From Candidatus Fibrimonadaceae bacterium (lineage in GTDB: Bacteria > Fibrobacterota > Fibrobacteria > Fibrobacterales > Fibrobacteraceae): a DNA stretch of 46,921 nucleotides. This document shows, piece after piece, positions 29,635-38,719 of the stretch (its first letter is position 1; the number at the start of each line of letters is the position of its first letter). The translations under genes and the position numbers were made by a program. The notes under the pieces were generated by a model that saw only the letters and a list, made by a program, of their open reading frames with translations, was not told where the DNA came from and did no database searches. Location: assembly GCA_031286305.1 (NCBI GenBank), contig JAITUM010000203.1:1-46921 (forward strand), in the 5' to 3' direction.

Positions 29635-29762
29635 TGGGTATAGGGTATGGGGTATGGGGTATGGGGTATAGGGTATAGGGTATAGGCAATGCAAAAAAAC
29701 ATTGTTTTTAAGCAGATTTAGCCGTTTATTTGTGCCGTCCCCATACCCCACACCCCATACCC
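29635..29762. repeat. Telomere-like (GGGTATRG)n array with inverted C-rich arm
   Basis: gggtatagggtatggggtatggggtatggggtatagggtatagggtatagg followed by ccccataccccacaccccataccc. Confidence 0.9.
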
Positions 29763-29823
29763 AAGCGGGTTAATCAGCGTTTACTATATTCATTATATTA
29801 ACCGTCTCAAAATAGGAGCACCT

Positions 29824-29922
29824 ATGAATAAGTTCAAGCTAATTCTTTTGGCGGTAAGCATAATGCTTGCCTTTGCATTCACAATTTCTTGCTCCGGCGA
29901 CGGCAATAATGGAGTAAACTGA
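29824..29922 (+). pseudogene. Lipoprotein signal-peptide-only ORF (32 aa), likely truncated lipoprotein
   Basis: MNKFKLILLAVSIMLAFAFTISCSGDGNNGVN*: full lipobox then stop. Confidence 0.6.
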
Positions 29923-29978
29923 TGGGTAGTTAAAATCCCAATTTCCTTTTTTACCGCTTTTGGTTATTGCCATGCAAA

Positions 29979-30102
29979 TTGTCTGAACCCTGATTTTCAT
30001 GATTTAAGGATTAAAATGAATTGTAATACGGAATGTTTTTTTATGAATTTATTTTTAACATCAAGTAAATCCTTTAATCAAGTGAATCGAGGTTCAGACA
30101 AA
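29979..30102. repeat. ~124-bp palindromic repeat (GTCTGAACC...GGTTCAGAC)
   Basis: Left arm ttgtctgaaccctgattttcatgatttaaggatt; right arm reverse complement ttgtctgaacctcgattcacttgattaaaggatt. Confidence 0.85.
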
Positions 30103-30248
30103 GGAAAAACATTGAGCATCACAATGAGCGGCTCTTTGTCTTTTTCGTTGGCAAATGTTTTTTTGAACGGCATATCCACCATTAAATCGGCGTAATACCC
30201 TGCGTCAGCTTCTGTATTAACATCAGCATCCATATCTTTTTCGACCAT
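30078..30248 (-). pseudogene. Truncated Rpn/PDDEXK_2-family transposase/nuclease N-terminus
   Basis: MVEKDMDADVNTEADAGYYADLMVDMPFKKTFANEKDKEPLIVMLNVFPLSEPRFT*; LMVDMPFKKTFANEKDKEPLIVMLN resembles the Rpn start; reading frame runs into the palindromic repeat. Confidence 0.7.
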
Positions 30249-30325
30249 AACTGGTTCTCCTTTTTTTGGTTGTACACTCTGTTAGACGGAAAAAACGGGA
30301 AAAATAATTTTAAAAATGCAAAAAA

Positions 30326-30416
30326 AATGCATCTTATTCGGCATTTCCTATGCCTCACCCCTTCGGGGCCAGCTTTTAGCTGTTCGCCTAATGGCACTTC
30401 CTGTGCCCGGCGTGCA
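30326..30416. repeat. Cluster of short hairpins with shared TTCCT loop
   Basis: ggcatttcctatgcc, ccccttcgggg, agcttttagct and ggcacttcctgtgcc in under 100 bp. Confidence 0.65.
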
Positions 30417-30654
30417 ACTATCTGTTGTCATTTTCTGTGGTTTTGGGTTAATTTCGTCGTTTTATTTGATAATTGTAAAAATAATGGTTCCCACGTTGCA
30501 CAAAATGCACAATTTAATCCAGGTCCAATGTGTAGGGGCAGTACTTATGTGTCTGCCCTTGTGCAAATGTAACGGGCGGTTGCAGCGAGGACAGCCCCCC
30601 GTTCCAAATCTAAACGCTCCCACCTCAAAAATTGTTCCAAATTTGAACATTCTC

Positions 30655-30689
30655 ACCCCATACCCCACACCCCATACCCTATACCCCTT
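30655..30689. repeat. Telomere-like repeat, C-rich orientation
   Basis: caccccataccccacaccccataccctatacccc. Confidence 0.85.
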
Positions 30690-30739
30690 GATTTTAGCGG
30701 CAATCCAGCCTCTGGCACGCATTTTGCCCTATACACAGT

Positions 30740-33211
30740 ATGCAAGAATTTTCAAAACAATCAGAGCGAGTTTTAGCCAAGTCTCAGGAGATACAAGACA
30801 AGGCGAGCCATGGCGAATGGGATACCTCACACTTGGCAGCGGCCTTATTGGACAATCCGGATGGCAGATTGAAAAATTTGTTCAAAGCGAAAAATGCCAA
30901 AACACAGGAAATGCGCTTGGCGGTTCAAAAAATTTTGGACAAATTGCCACGCATTGTTGAGAGCACAGACCACAGTAATCGTGCGAGTAGCGATTTGTCC
31001 AATGTACTCAGAGCCGCTGTGAAACTTGTGCGCTCTGAGCAAGGGAGTTCGGCGGAACCCGGGCATTTGTTGGTTACTTTAATGAAGCATTCCGGTGATA
31101 AACAGCTTGTTGCAATTTTTGAAAATGCGCTCGGCAATGCAGAAACGGTTCGCACTTGGCTTTCTGACCCAATGAGCGCGGCGGCCGTTGCAAAAGAAGA
31201 CTCCGCTTTGAATAAGTTTGGCAAAGAGTTGGTTTCCCTTGCCGCCGAAGGCAAGTTAGACCCAGTGATTGGGCGCGAAGAGGAAATTCGCAGAGTTATC
31301 CGCATTTTGGCTCGCAAAACAAAAAACAACCCGGTGCTTGTAGGCGAACCTGGCACGGGAAAAACCGCGATTGTAGAGGGCTTGGCACACCGAATTCACA
31401 AAAACGATGTTCCGGACGCACTCAAAAATAAGAAAATATTTTCGCTTGATTTGTCTGCTTTAATTGCCGGTGCAAAATATCAGGGTGAATTTGAAGAACG
31501 TTTAAAAGCTGTTTTAGACGAATTGGAACAGGAGCAAGATACGCTTTTATTTATAGACGAAATTCACAATATAGTTGGCGCAGGCAAAACGCAAGGCAGC
31601 ATGGACTTGGGCAATATGCTAAAACCCGGGCTTGCTCGCGGCGAATTGCATTGCATTGGCGCAACCACAACCGCAGAATATCGCAAATACATTGAAAAAG
31701 ATGCCGCTCTTGAACGGCGTTTTCAGCCCGTGCCGGTTAGCGAACCGAGCCAAGAAGAAGCGCTTTCCATTTTGCGTGGCATAAAAGAAAGCTTCGACGC
31801 TCACCACGGGGTTCGCATTCAAGACAACGCTTTGGTTGCCGCTGTGCAGCTTTCCAGCCGTTATATTTCCGATCGTTTTTTGCCGGACAAGGCCGTTGAT
31901 TTAATAGACGAAGCGGCAAGCATGGTAAAAACACAACTAGACACCGTGCCGGAAAGTTTAGACACTTTGCAAAGGCGGCAGCTCCAACTTCGCATTGAAG
32001 AAAAAGCACTTGGAATGGAAAACGATACCGCTTCAAAGGAACGCTTGAAAGAGTTGCAAGAAGAATTAAAGGGCGTTGATTTGGAGGTTAAGGAGGAGCA
32101 GGAACATTGGCAGCAAAAAAGGCTTCGCTTTGAAACCTTGAAAAATGCACAAGCCGAGCTTCGTGCCGCAAAAGAAGAAATGGAGCGTGCGGAAGCATCT
32201 TACCAACTGGAGCGTGCTGCCGAATTGAAGTATAATAAAATTCCGCTTCTTCAAAAAACAGCAGAGGATTTAGAAACTGCTCTTTGCACAAATGATCCTA
32301 ACGAGGTTTCGGAGGTTGTAAAGGAAGAGAATATAGCGCAAGTTGTTAGCAACTGGACAGGTATTCCTATTTCTCGTTTGCGGGAGGGTGAGCGTGAAAA
32401 ACTTTTGAATTTGGAAGAAAGGTTGCATAAGCGTTTGATTGGGCAAAGCGAGGCGGTGGCTGAGGTTTCGCTTGCGATTTTGCGCAACAAAAGCGGGCTT
32501 TCAAGAGAGAACGCTCCCATTGGCAGTTTTCTTTTTCTTGGTCCCACAGGCGTTGGAAAAACCGAGCTTGCTCGTGCTCTTGCCGCCGAGCTTTTTGACG
32601 ATGAGCATGCAATGCTTCGTTTTGATATGAGCGAGTATATGGAAAAGCATAGCGTTGCGCGCTTGATAGGCGCACCTCCGGGTTATGTTGGTTACGATGA
32701 GGGTGGCCAGCTAACGGAAGCGGTGAGAACACATCCCTATGCCGTGCTGCTTTTTGACGAGGTGGAAAAGGCTCACCCTGATGTTTTCAACGCCATGCTG
32801 CAAGTGCTTGATGAGGGGCATTTAACCGATGGCAAGGGCAGAAAGGTGAATTTCAAAAACACTTTGATTTTGATGACATCAAATTTGCCGGAAAAGGAAC
32901 TGAAAACATTTTTCCGCCCGGAATTTTTGAATCGTTTGGATAATACTTTATTGTTCAAGCCTCTGGAAAAAAATGAACTGGTTCAAATTGCACAAATCAA
33001 GCTCAAGGCTTTGGCAAAGCGTTTGGCTGCTCAAAGAATTGAAGTCAAATTTTCGCCTTCTGTTGCCGAGAACATTGTGGAGCAATCTTATGACCCTCAA
33101 TACGGAGCACGGCCAATTCAGCGTTATATTCAAAAACACTTGGAGTCAAGGCTTTCACGGCAGATTATTAGCGGGGAGATAAAGGCGGATTCTGAAATTA
33201 CGGTGGATTGA
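30740..33211 (+). CDS. clpB: ClpB/ClpA-type AAA+ disaggregase
   Basis: [107 protein letters not shown]. Confidence 0.95.
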   Translation: MQEFSKQSERVLAKSQEIQDKASHGEWDTSHLAAALLDNPDGRLKNLFKAKNAKTQEMRLAVQKILDKLPRIVESTDHSNRASSDLSNVLRAAVKLVRSEQGSSAEPGHLLVTLMKHSGDKQLVAIFENALGNAETVRTWLSDPMSAAAVAKEDSALNKFGKELVSLAAEGKLDPVIGREEEIRRVIRILARKTKNNPVLVGEPGTGKTAIVEGLAHRIHKNDVPDALKNKKIFSLDLSALIAGAKYQGEFEERLKAVLDELEQEQDTLLFIDEIHNIVGAGKTQGSMDLGNMLKPGLARGELHCIGATTTAEYRKYIEKDAALERRFQPVPVSEPSQEEALSILRGIKESFDAHHGVRIQDNALVAAVQLSSRYISDRFLPDKAVDLIDEAASMVKTQLDTVPESLDTLQRRQLQLRIEEKALGMENDTASKERLKELQEELKGVDLEVKEEQEHWQQKRLRFETLKNAQAELRAAKEEMERAEASYQLERAAELKYNKIPLLQKTAEDLETALCTNDPNEVSEVVKEENIAQVVSNWTGIPISRLREGEREKLLNLEERLHKRLIGQSEAVAEVSLAILRNKSGLSRENAPIGSFLFLGPTGVGKTELARALAAELFDDEHAMLRFDMSEYMEKHSVARLIGAPPGYVGYDEGGQLTEAVRTHPYAVLLFDEVEKAHPDVFNAMLQVLDEGHLTDGKGRKVNFKNTLILMTSNLPEKELKTFFRPEFLNRLDNTLLFKPLEKNELVQIAQIKLKALAKRLAAQRIEVKFSPSVAENIVEQSYDPQYGARPIQRYIQKHLESRLSRQIISGEIKADSEITVD

Positions 33212-33427
33212 AAGGATGTGGAGTGGAGAATGATGGGGGTGTCTGGCTAACGTTACGGGTCTAATTTGGGTTGCCTTCACAGGCAACATTTGAGTAGTGC
33301 GTTTCGGAACAGAAACAGTGTGCCTTTAAGCTGAATTATTTTGTATATTATCTATAATGGGTATAGAGCCGTTGGCTGCCGAATGGCTCATAAGCAAATA
33401 CTTTTCCAAAGAACAGGGAGGAATGTT

Positions 33428-33610
33428 ATGAGAAAAGGATCGTTAGCAGAATTCGCTCCACTTGATGATATCGGCTTTATCGGTATCCCAAATTACAGAT
33501 TAACGCCGGAAGATGTTACGATATTCGCTAAAAAGGGTGAAGAAGCGAGGATACGGTATTTTGAGGCAAAAGCCCAAGAAGCAAGGGAAAGATTAGCGGC
33601 TTATGCTTAG
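33428..33610 (+). CDS. Small uncharacterised protein (60 aa)
   Basis: Good SD (aacagggagg) before ATG; MRKGSLAEFAPLDDIGFIGIPNYRLTPEDVTIFAKKGEEARIRYFEAKAQEARERLAAYA. Confidence 0.6.
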   Translation: MRKGSLAEFAPLDDIGFIGIPNYRLTPEDVTIFAKKGEEARIRYFEAKAQEARERLAAYA

Positions 33611-33622
33611 CAAACTGGTTCA

Positions 33623-33684
33623 TGACCCTCAATACGGAGCGCGCCCAATTCAGCGTTATATTCAAAAACACTTGGAGTCAAGGC
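33623..33684 (+). repeat. Duplicated 62-bp fragment of the clpB 3' coding region
   Basis: 60/62 identical to 33091-33152; the two differences are synonymous in the clpB frame. Confidence 0.93.
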
Positions 33685-33685
33685 G

Positions 33686-35101
33686 TTGGAAAATCAGCTG
33701 CCAGAGATGGGATACTCTACAATATTTGTCAGTTTTGAAGGTGTAAGCGACGGAGTATTTGAAGCAGAAGCCAACTTTTGCCAAGGGATTCTTAATGTAT
33801 GCTCAAAATATTTCATAGAGAAAAATTTACCAGACTCTGAAGTCTGGGTTGATAGCTCGGTTACGACTTTTGATTTGCTGGATACTTTTTTAAACAAAAC
33901 TTGCGAAAATAAGAAAATAGTTTTAATGATAGACGAAGTTGATAAAACTTCCAATAATTTCATATTTTTAAAATTCTTAGGACTGCTCAGAGATAAATAT
34001 TTAAAAAGAGGCAGAGGCGCAGGAACCACATTCCAGAGCGTTATTTTGGCGGGTGTTTATTGTCTGAACCTTGATTCACATGATTCAAGGATTAACAGGA
34101 TATTCGAAAATATCGCAGAAAAATCGGGAAAGTCGGATAATCGGGGGTATCGGGGTTCTGACTTCAAAGTTGATATGTCTCTCAATGAAAAAGAAATAGC
34201 TCCTATGCTCACAGAATACGAAAAGGAACATAACACAGGCATGGATATAGAGGCTATTCCTAAGGAAATCAGAGCTTATACTAATGGTTACCCCTACCTA
34301 GTTTCCAGAATTTGCCAATGCATAGAGAGTGAACTAGAACGAGACTGGACGCATAACGGAATTTTGAATGCGATAAAAATAATACTTGTAGAGCAAAGCA
34401 CTTTATTTGACGATATAGCCAAAAATATAAAAAGCAATCCCGATTTAAAAGAATTGCTTAGAGAATTAACGGTTGGAAAAAGGATGCGTTCTTACAACGT
34501 TGACAATGACACAATACAATTGGCTTTGACTTTTGGAATAATTGAAAATAGAAGCGGTTTGGTAGCCATACATAACCGGATTTTTGAGGTAAGGATTACG
34601 AATTATTTTATTTCAGAAAGAGAAGAGGTGGAATGCAGAGCGATATCAAGTTCATTAATCAATATGGTAAGAGATAAAGATAATTTTGATATGCCGTTTT
34701 TTTTGGAAAAATTTGCAAATCATTACTACGAAATATACAACAATAAAGACATCAAATTTTTGGAAAGGGAATGTCGTTTGCTTTTTGTAACATATTTGAA
34801 GCCATATATAAACGGCGCTGGTAATTATTATTTGGAAAGCGAGATTCGCAATTCAGAAAGAACGGATGTAATTATCGATTATGGCAGCGAGCAATTTATT
34901 GTGGAACTAAAATTATGGTATGGCGAAGTTGCGCATGAAAATGCTTTGGATCAGATTGCGAATTATTTGGATAGTAAAAATAAAGATATTGGCTATTTGC
35001 TCACATTTGATTTCAGAAAAGAACAGAATGTAGGCAAGCCGCAAATTAGGTGGGTTGAACATAGGGGTAAGAAAATTTTGGATGTGATGGTGGGGGTTTG
35101 A
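33686..35101 (+). pseudogene. AAA-ATPase-like / PD-(D/E)XK nuclease-family protein, apparently truncated before its N-terminal P-loop
   Basis: IFVSFEGVSDGVF..., IVLMIDEVDKTS (Walker B-like), C-terminal LESEIRNSERTDVIIDYGSEQFIVELKLW (PD-(D/E)XK-like); no Walker A; only a TTG start. Confidence 0.7.
34061..34162. repeat. 102-bp GTCTGAACC...GGTTCTGAC repeat embedded in frame in the ATPase ORF
   Basis: tgtctgaaccttgattcacatgattcaaggattaacagg...tatcggggttctgac; same left arm as 29979-30102. Confidence 0.85.
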
Positions 35102-35230
35102 CAAGCGAATCAGTTTGCACAAGCGAAGGCGGCACCGTTGTAAACCTATCTCAGTGCGAAGAATTTGATGCTCATGTTTATAACTGTTACTGAGCTACTG
35201 TATATAATTTTGCGAATCTAGGAAAAATAC
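35099..35230 (+). repeat. Duplicated 3' end of the lipoprotein gene 40067-40639
   Basis: Aligns without gaps to 40545-40676 (offset 5446), most positions identical. Confidence 0.92.
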
Positions 35231-35911
35231 ATATTCAGGAATAATGCTTTGGTATCTTGCACATTTTATTTGAAATTCTTTTAACTTACCGTTATCTACA
35301 TGTTTCATGCATTCTAAGAATTCAGCTTCTTTTTGTTTGATTGAAAGAAGTGTCCAGCTATATATTTTTTCTGGACTCCAATGAGATAAAGCTTCGAAAA
35401 ATCCTTCTAAATACTTAATAAATTCTACTATTCCTTTTTCTTTTTGGAAATGGTATAACACTGCCCATGTATCAGGATTGTTTTTATAGAAATTTTCTAT
35501 TTCACAGATATAATTTTCTATGAAATTTTTCTTTTTATTTTCATCATGAAAATATGTATCTATAGCGTGTTTTAGTTCTAAATCTGAATCAAAATTTGAT
35601 TTTAATTCTGCTTGTATTCTTTTTCGTTTTGAATCTTCTATAAAAATCATTATGTCTTCTCCAATTATTTTCCAAGCGATTTTAAAATATGTCATTAAAA
35701 GCCATTTGAAAAAATTGCGTATATAAGTAAAATACTTTATAGTTACTATGACAATTATAATACCAGCTATAACGATTGCTATAATTAGTTTGAATTCTAA
35801 AATATTTTCAAGCAAGTTTTTGCTCCAATCAAAATTTATATAACCAATAATGCCTGTAATAGTCGTGACAATAGCGGATAGAACTATTATGGTTTCCTTT
35901 ATTTTTCTCAT
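35195..35911 (-). CDS. Membrane-anchored protein of unknown function (two N-terminal TM segments)
   Basis: MRKIKETIIVLSAIVTTITGIIGYI... and FKLIIAIVIAGIIIVIVTIKYFTYI TM segments, soluble helical C-terminus. Confidence 0.65.
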   Translation of the reverse strand: MRKIKETIIVLSAIVTTITGIIGYINFDWSKNLLENILEFKLIIAIVIAGIIIVIVTIKYFTYIRNFFKWLLMTYFKIAWKIIGEDIMIFIEDSKRKRIQAELKSNFDSDLELKHAIDTYFHDENKKKNFIENYICEIENFYKNNPDTWAVLYHFQKEKGIVEFIKYLEGFFEALSHWSPEKIYSWTLLSIKQKEAEFLECMKHVDNGKLKEFQIKCARYQSIIPEYVFFLDSQNYIQ

Positions 35912-35924
35912 ATTATTCCTTCTT

Positions 35925-35990
35925 TCCCTTTTGTTAACCCTGCCAAAACTTGAGAACGCGGTTTTGGCAAGGTTCGCACCACTACGGTGC
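35925..35990 (-). promoter_or_regulatory. Two-hairpin intergenic element, copy 1
   Basis: tgccaaaacttgagaacgcggttttggca and gcaccactacggtgc; followed (minus strand) by aacaaaagggaaagaaggaataat-ATG. Confidence 0.75.
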
Positions 35991-36004
35991 TATTTATCAA
36001 CAGT

Positions 36005-38719
36005 TTAGTTGCAAGAATCCCAGCTAATGCTTTTAAGCGTTAAAGTTCCTGTTTGAGTTGTAATATAACCATTATAGCCATTCTCAATAGTCGCAAGCGG
36101 TGCTTCGCCTTGTATTTGCATCCCAATGGAATTCTGCTTTGCTCCTGCCAATGTTCTTATAATTCCCCATCCTAAACCTTGCTGAAATTCATCGAAACGG
36201 AATAATCTTTTAGCCATGCTTGTTTGTTTTGGAAGTGGAACTTTAAATTCGTTGTCTTCCGTGAATCCGCCTGTGGCTATTTTCATATAAAAATCACCGC
36301 CACCGGTAAGAGAATACTCCAAGCACACACCTGTATGGGAACCCCAAACATCAGCGGCAATCGCTCCACCTTCTTTCCATGCAAAACCAATTCCTGCATA
36401 AGCGTATTCAAAGCCACTTGGGTCTAATGAGAAATTAGCTCCCCCATCCCATTCTGCAACATCATTCATTGGGCGATATGCATTATCAGTTACATCGCGG
36501 AATAGTATGCTGGAATATCCATCGTTAGCAGTTTGGTCATCGTAACCGTACCATCCACCACCAGTTGAAATTCCAAAGCCCATTGACAAATCCCAAAGCA
36601 ATGAGGGGTTCGTTGAAGTTGTAATATTTCCAGAAGAGACCGTACTTGGTTTATCCTCTTCTTTATAGTATTTGAGTACAATGGTAACTAAACCGTGCCC
36701 ACCTTCTCTTCCATTGTTAATAGAATAACCGCCACTTCCGCCGCCACCTTTTTCCGCTTGTCTAATGCTACCGCTTAAAGGACGCTCTCCGCCCAAGCCG
36801 CCGCCAAAAGTAGTAACAGTTCCAGTATTAGTTATTGATGCTGCTTTTCCTCCAGTACTCAACTTAGATATTTGCCAGTCTCCAGGAGTTCCTGCACTAC
36901 CATTAGCTATTTTTCCATCTCCCATATAGCGAGGAATAGAAGTAGTACCAACTTTATTGGTAGGTAAATCACTATTGCTACCGGTACCACCAGTTCCTCC
37001 TGGTGTTGTAGGAGACACTCCGCCACCCGGAAAACCTCCCTTTGCTAAAATTCTTGCGCCTTTATAAACCACTTTTGAGTCTCCTCCACGGCCTCCGTTA
37101 CCGCCAGAATGTTGACCTGATATTTTTTGGTTAATTGCAGTACCAAATACTCCACCTTTGCCTATAACTATAGAATCTAGAATAACGGGTTGTCCTTTTG
37201 TTAAACCTAAATTACTTAATCTTGCATAAGTTGCGGCTCCACCGCCACCAGCGCCACCAGTTCCTGTATAGCTTACTAAATCACAAAAAAGGAGAAGTGT
37301 ACAATCTTCATAATAAGTCCCATTGCCTCCTTGGCCGCCGCCACCAGCTCCGAGTACGTAAATTTCCATTTCCACATAAGTGCATTCAGGACAACCGCCA
37401 CCAACAGAGTAATTTGTGCCTAAACCGTATCCTGAAGTTGAAGGAGGTATTATAATTTTAGTTTCAAACATTCTTCCTTTTGGGAATTTCATTCCCTCTG
37501 TTTGCACTAGTTGGTTGAATGCGTTTTGCAAGGCCGTTGCTTTGGCGGTTTCACCTGCTGCTGTTGCCAAAGTCCACACGGGTATTAAACTTTGATCAAA
37601 ATTGCCTATGCCTGCAATTTGAATGTTATTTGCATTATTTAATGAACTTATCCAATTGCTGTATGCAGATTTTGTAAGTTGAGCAAATGTAGTTGCAGAT
37701 AAAAGTGTGCCACCATAAGTTTTATAATTAAAACTTGTGCTTGCAGATTCTTCTTCTATCTTTTCTTCTGTTCCTACGCTTACACCACCTGAAACCACTT
37801 TATAACTAGCCTCAATAGCTTTATCAACCTTCTCTCTGCCTGCAAATTTTGTGCCATAGTATGTATAATTTGCTTCCAAATAACCGCCCTTTTTGTACCT
37901 AATAAAAGTATGCGTTCCATATTGGCTAAGAATTTGCTCTGGCGTTTTGCTCTTCAAATCATTAATAAATTCATCGGTTAAATATTGCGATAAATTTTGT
38001 GTGGGCGTGTTTATCCAGTCTTCTTTTTTATAGTTGTAAGACATTAATTGAGCGTAATAAACTTGGTTGTTTACTTCTTCTTGTTTTTCTGTTGCAAATT
38101 TAGCATTAACACCTCCAACAAAGAAATTTGCACCTACATTAAGTTGGTCATTTCTACCTTTGTAAAGCTTTGTTATGCTGCTATCCGTTGTAAGGTAAAA
38201 GTTTCCTTCGGTTATAGGGTCAAATTTTAATACACCTGCTTGGCATAATTTATCTTGGTCTAAAATTGGGTTGGTTTTTTTAACTTCGTCGTTGTTTATG
38301 TATGCACTTCTTATTACATCATACCCCATACCTAAAAGGTGAGATTCACACACTATTTTAGAGCTAGACGAACTAGGAACAGAAGAGCTGCTAGAGGTGC
38401 CGGCTTCACCTGCGGAACTTGAAGAGCCTGCGGAGCCGGTGGTTGAGCTTGATACGCCAACTTTATCTTCAACAACTCCATTAACACAATTTTGATAAGC
38501 AGAATAATAATCTTTTCCTGCGCATTTGCCTATCAACTCACCAGCTTCGCAACGAAAAATATTAGAATCATATTCTTCACCAGCACACAACGAAGAGCCT
38601 GAATTGGAACTCGGTTCTGTGGTAGCATTGTTACTGTCGCTACTGCAAGCGAAAAGTGTGAAAACCATAGCAAACAAAAGGCTTGCCACCACAATAAGTT
38701 TTGAAAATTTGACTTTCAT
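36005..38719 (-). CDS. Lipoprotein: Ser-rich linker, MACPF domain, glycine-rich domain, C-terminal carbohydrate-binding-like domain
   Basis: Lipobox LFAC|SSD; LLGMGYDVIRSAYINND; YGTHTFIRYKKGG (MACPF signature-like); VLGAGGGGQGGNG...GGGGSGGYSINNGREGGHG; C-terminal aromatic beta-rich region. Confidence 0.75.
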   Translation of the reverse strand: MKVKFSKLIVVASLLFAMVFTLFACSSDSNNATTEPSSNSGSSLCAGEEYDSNIFRCEAGELIGKCAGKDYYSAYQNCVNGVVEDKVGVSSSTTGSAGSSSSAGEAGTSSSSSVPSSSSSKIVCESHLLGMGYDVIRSAYINNDEVKKTNPILDQDKLCQAGVLKFDPITEGNFYLTTDSSITKLYKGRNDQLNVGANFFVGGVNAKFATEKQEEVNNQVYYAQLMSYNYKKEDWINTPTQNLSQYLTDEFINDLKSKTPEQILSQYGTHTFIRYKKGGYLEANYTYYGTKFAGREKVDKAIEASYKVVSGGVSVGTEEKIEEESASTSFNYKTYGGTLLSATTFAQLTKSAYSNWISSLNNANNIQIAGIGNFDQSLIPVWTLATAAGETAKATALQNAFNQLVQTEGMKFPKGRMFETKIIIPPSTSGYGLGTNYSVGGGCPECTYVEMEIYVLGAGGGGQGGNGTYYEDCTLLLFCDLVSYTGTGGAGGGGAATYARLSNLGLTKGQPVILDSIVIGKGGVFGTAINQKISGQHSGGNGGRGGDSKVVYKGARILAKGGFPGGGVSPTTPGGTGGTGSNSDLPTNKVGTTSIPRYMGDGKIANGSAGTPGDWQISKLSTGGKAASITNTGTVTTFGGGLGGERPLSGSIRQAEKGGGGSGGYSINNGREGGHGLVTIVLKYYKEEDKPSTVSSGNITTSTNPSLLWDLSMGFGISTGGGWYGYDDQTANDGYSSILFRDVTDNAYRPMNDVAEWDGGANFSLDPSGFEYAYAGIGFAWKEGGAIAADVWGSHTGVCLEYSLTGGGDFYMKIATGGFTEDNEFKVPLPKQTSMAKRLFRFDEFQQGLGWGIIRTLAGAKQNSIGMQIQGEAPLATIENGYNGYITTQTGTLTLKSISWDSCN

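Noticed and set aside
29635-29762. Possible CRISPR array or leader in the GGGTAT repeats
   Set aside because: Period is only 7-8 bp with no spacers and no cas genes nearby; it is a simple G-rich repeat.
30316-30960. 214-aa plus-strand ORF reading through the repeat-dense zone into clpB
   Set aside because: Out of frame with clpB, built from repeats (PTPHTLYPLILA), no start context; not a gene.
38320-38345. catacccc-atacc inside the MACPF gene as another telomere-like repeat
   Set aside because: Only one and a half units, and it encodes the expected GMGYDVI motif of the MACPF region; likely chance.
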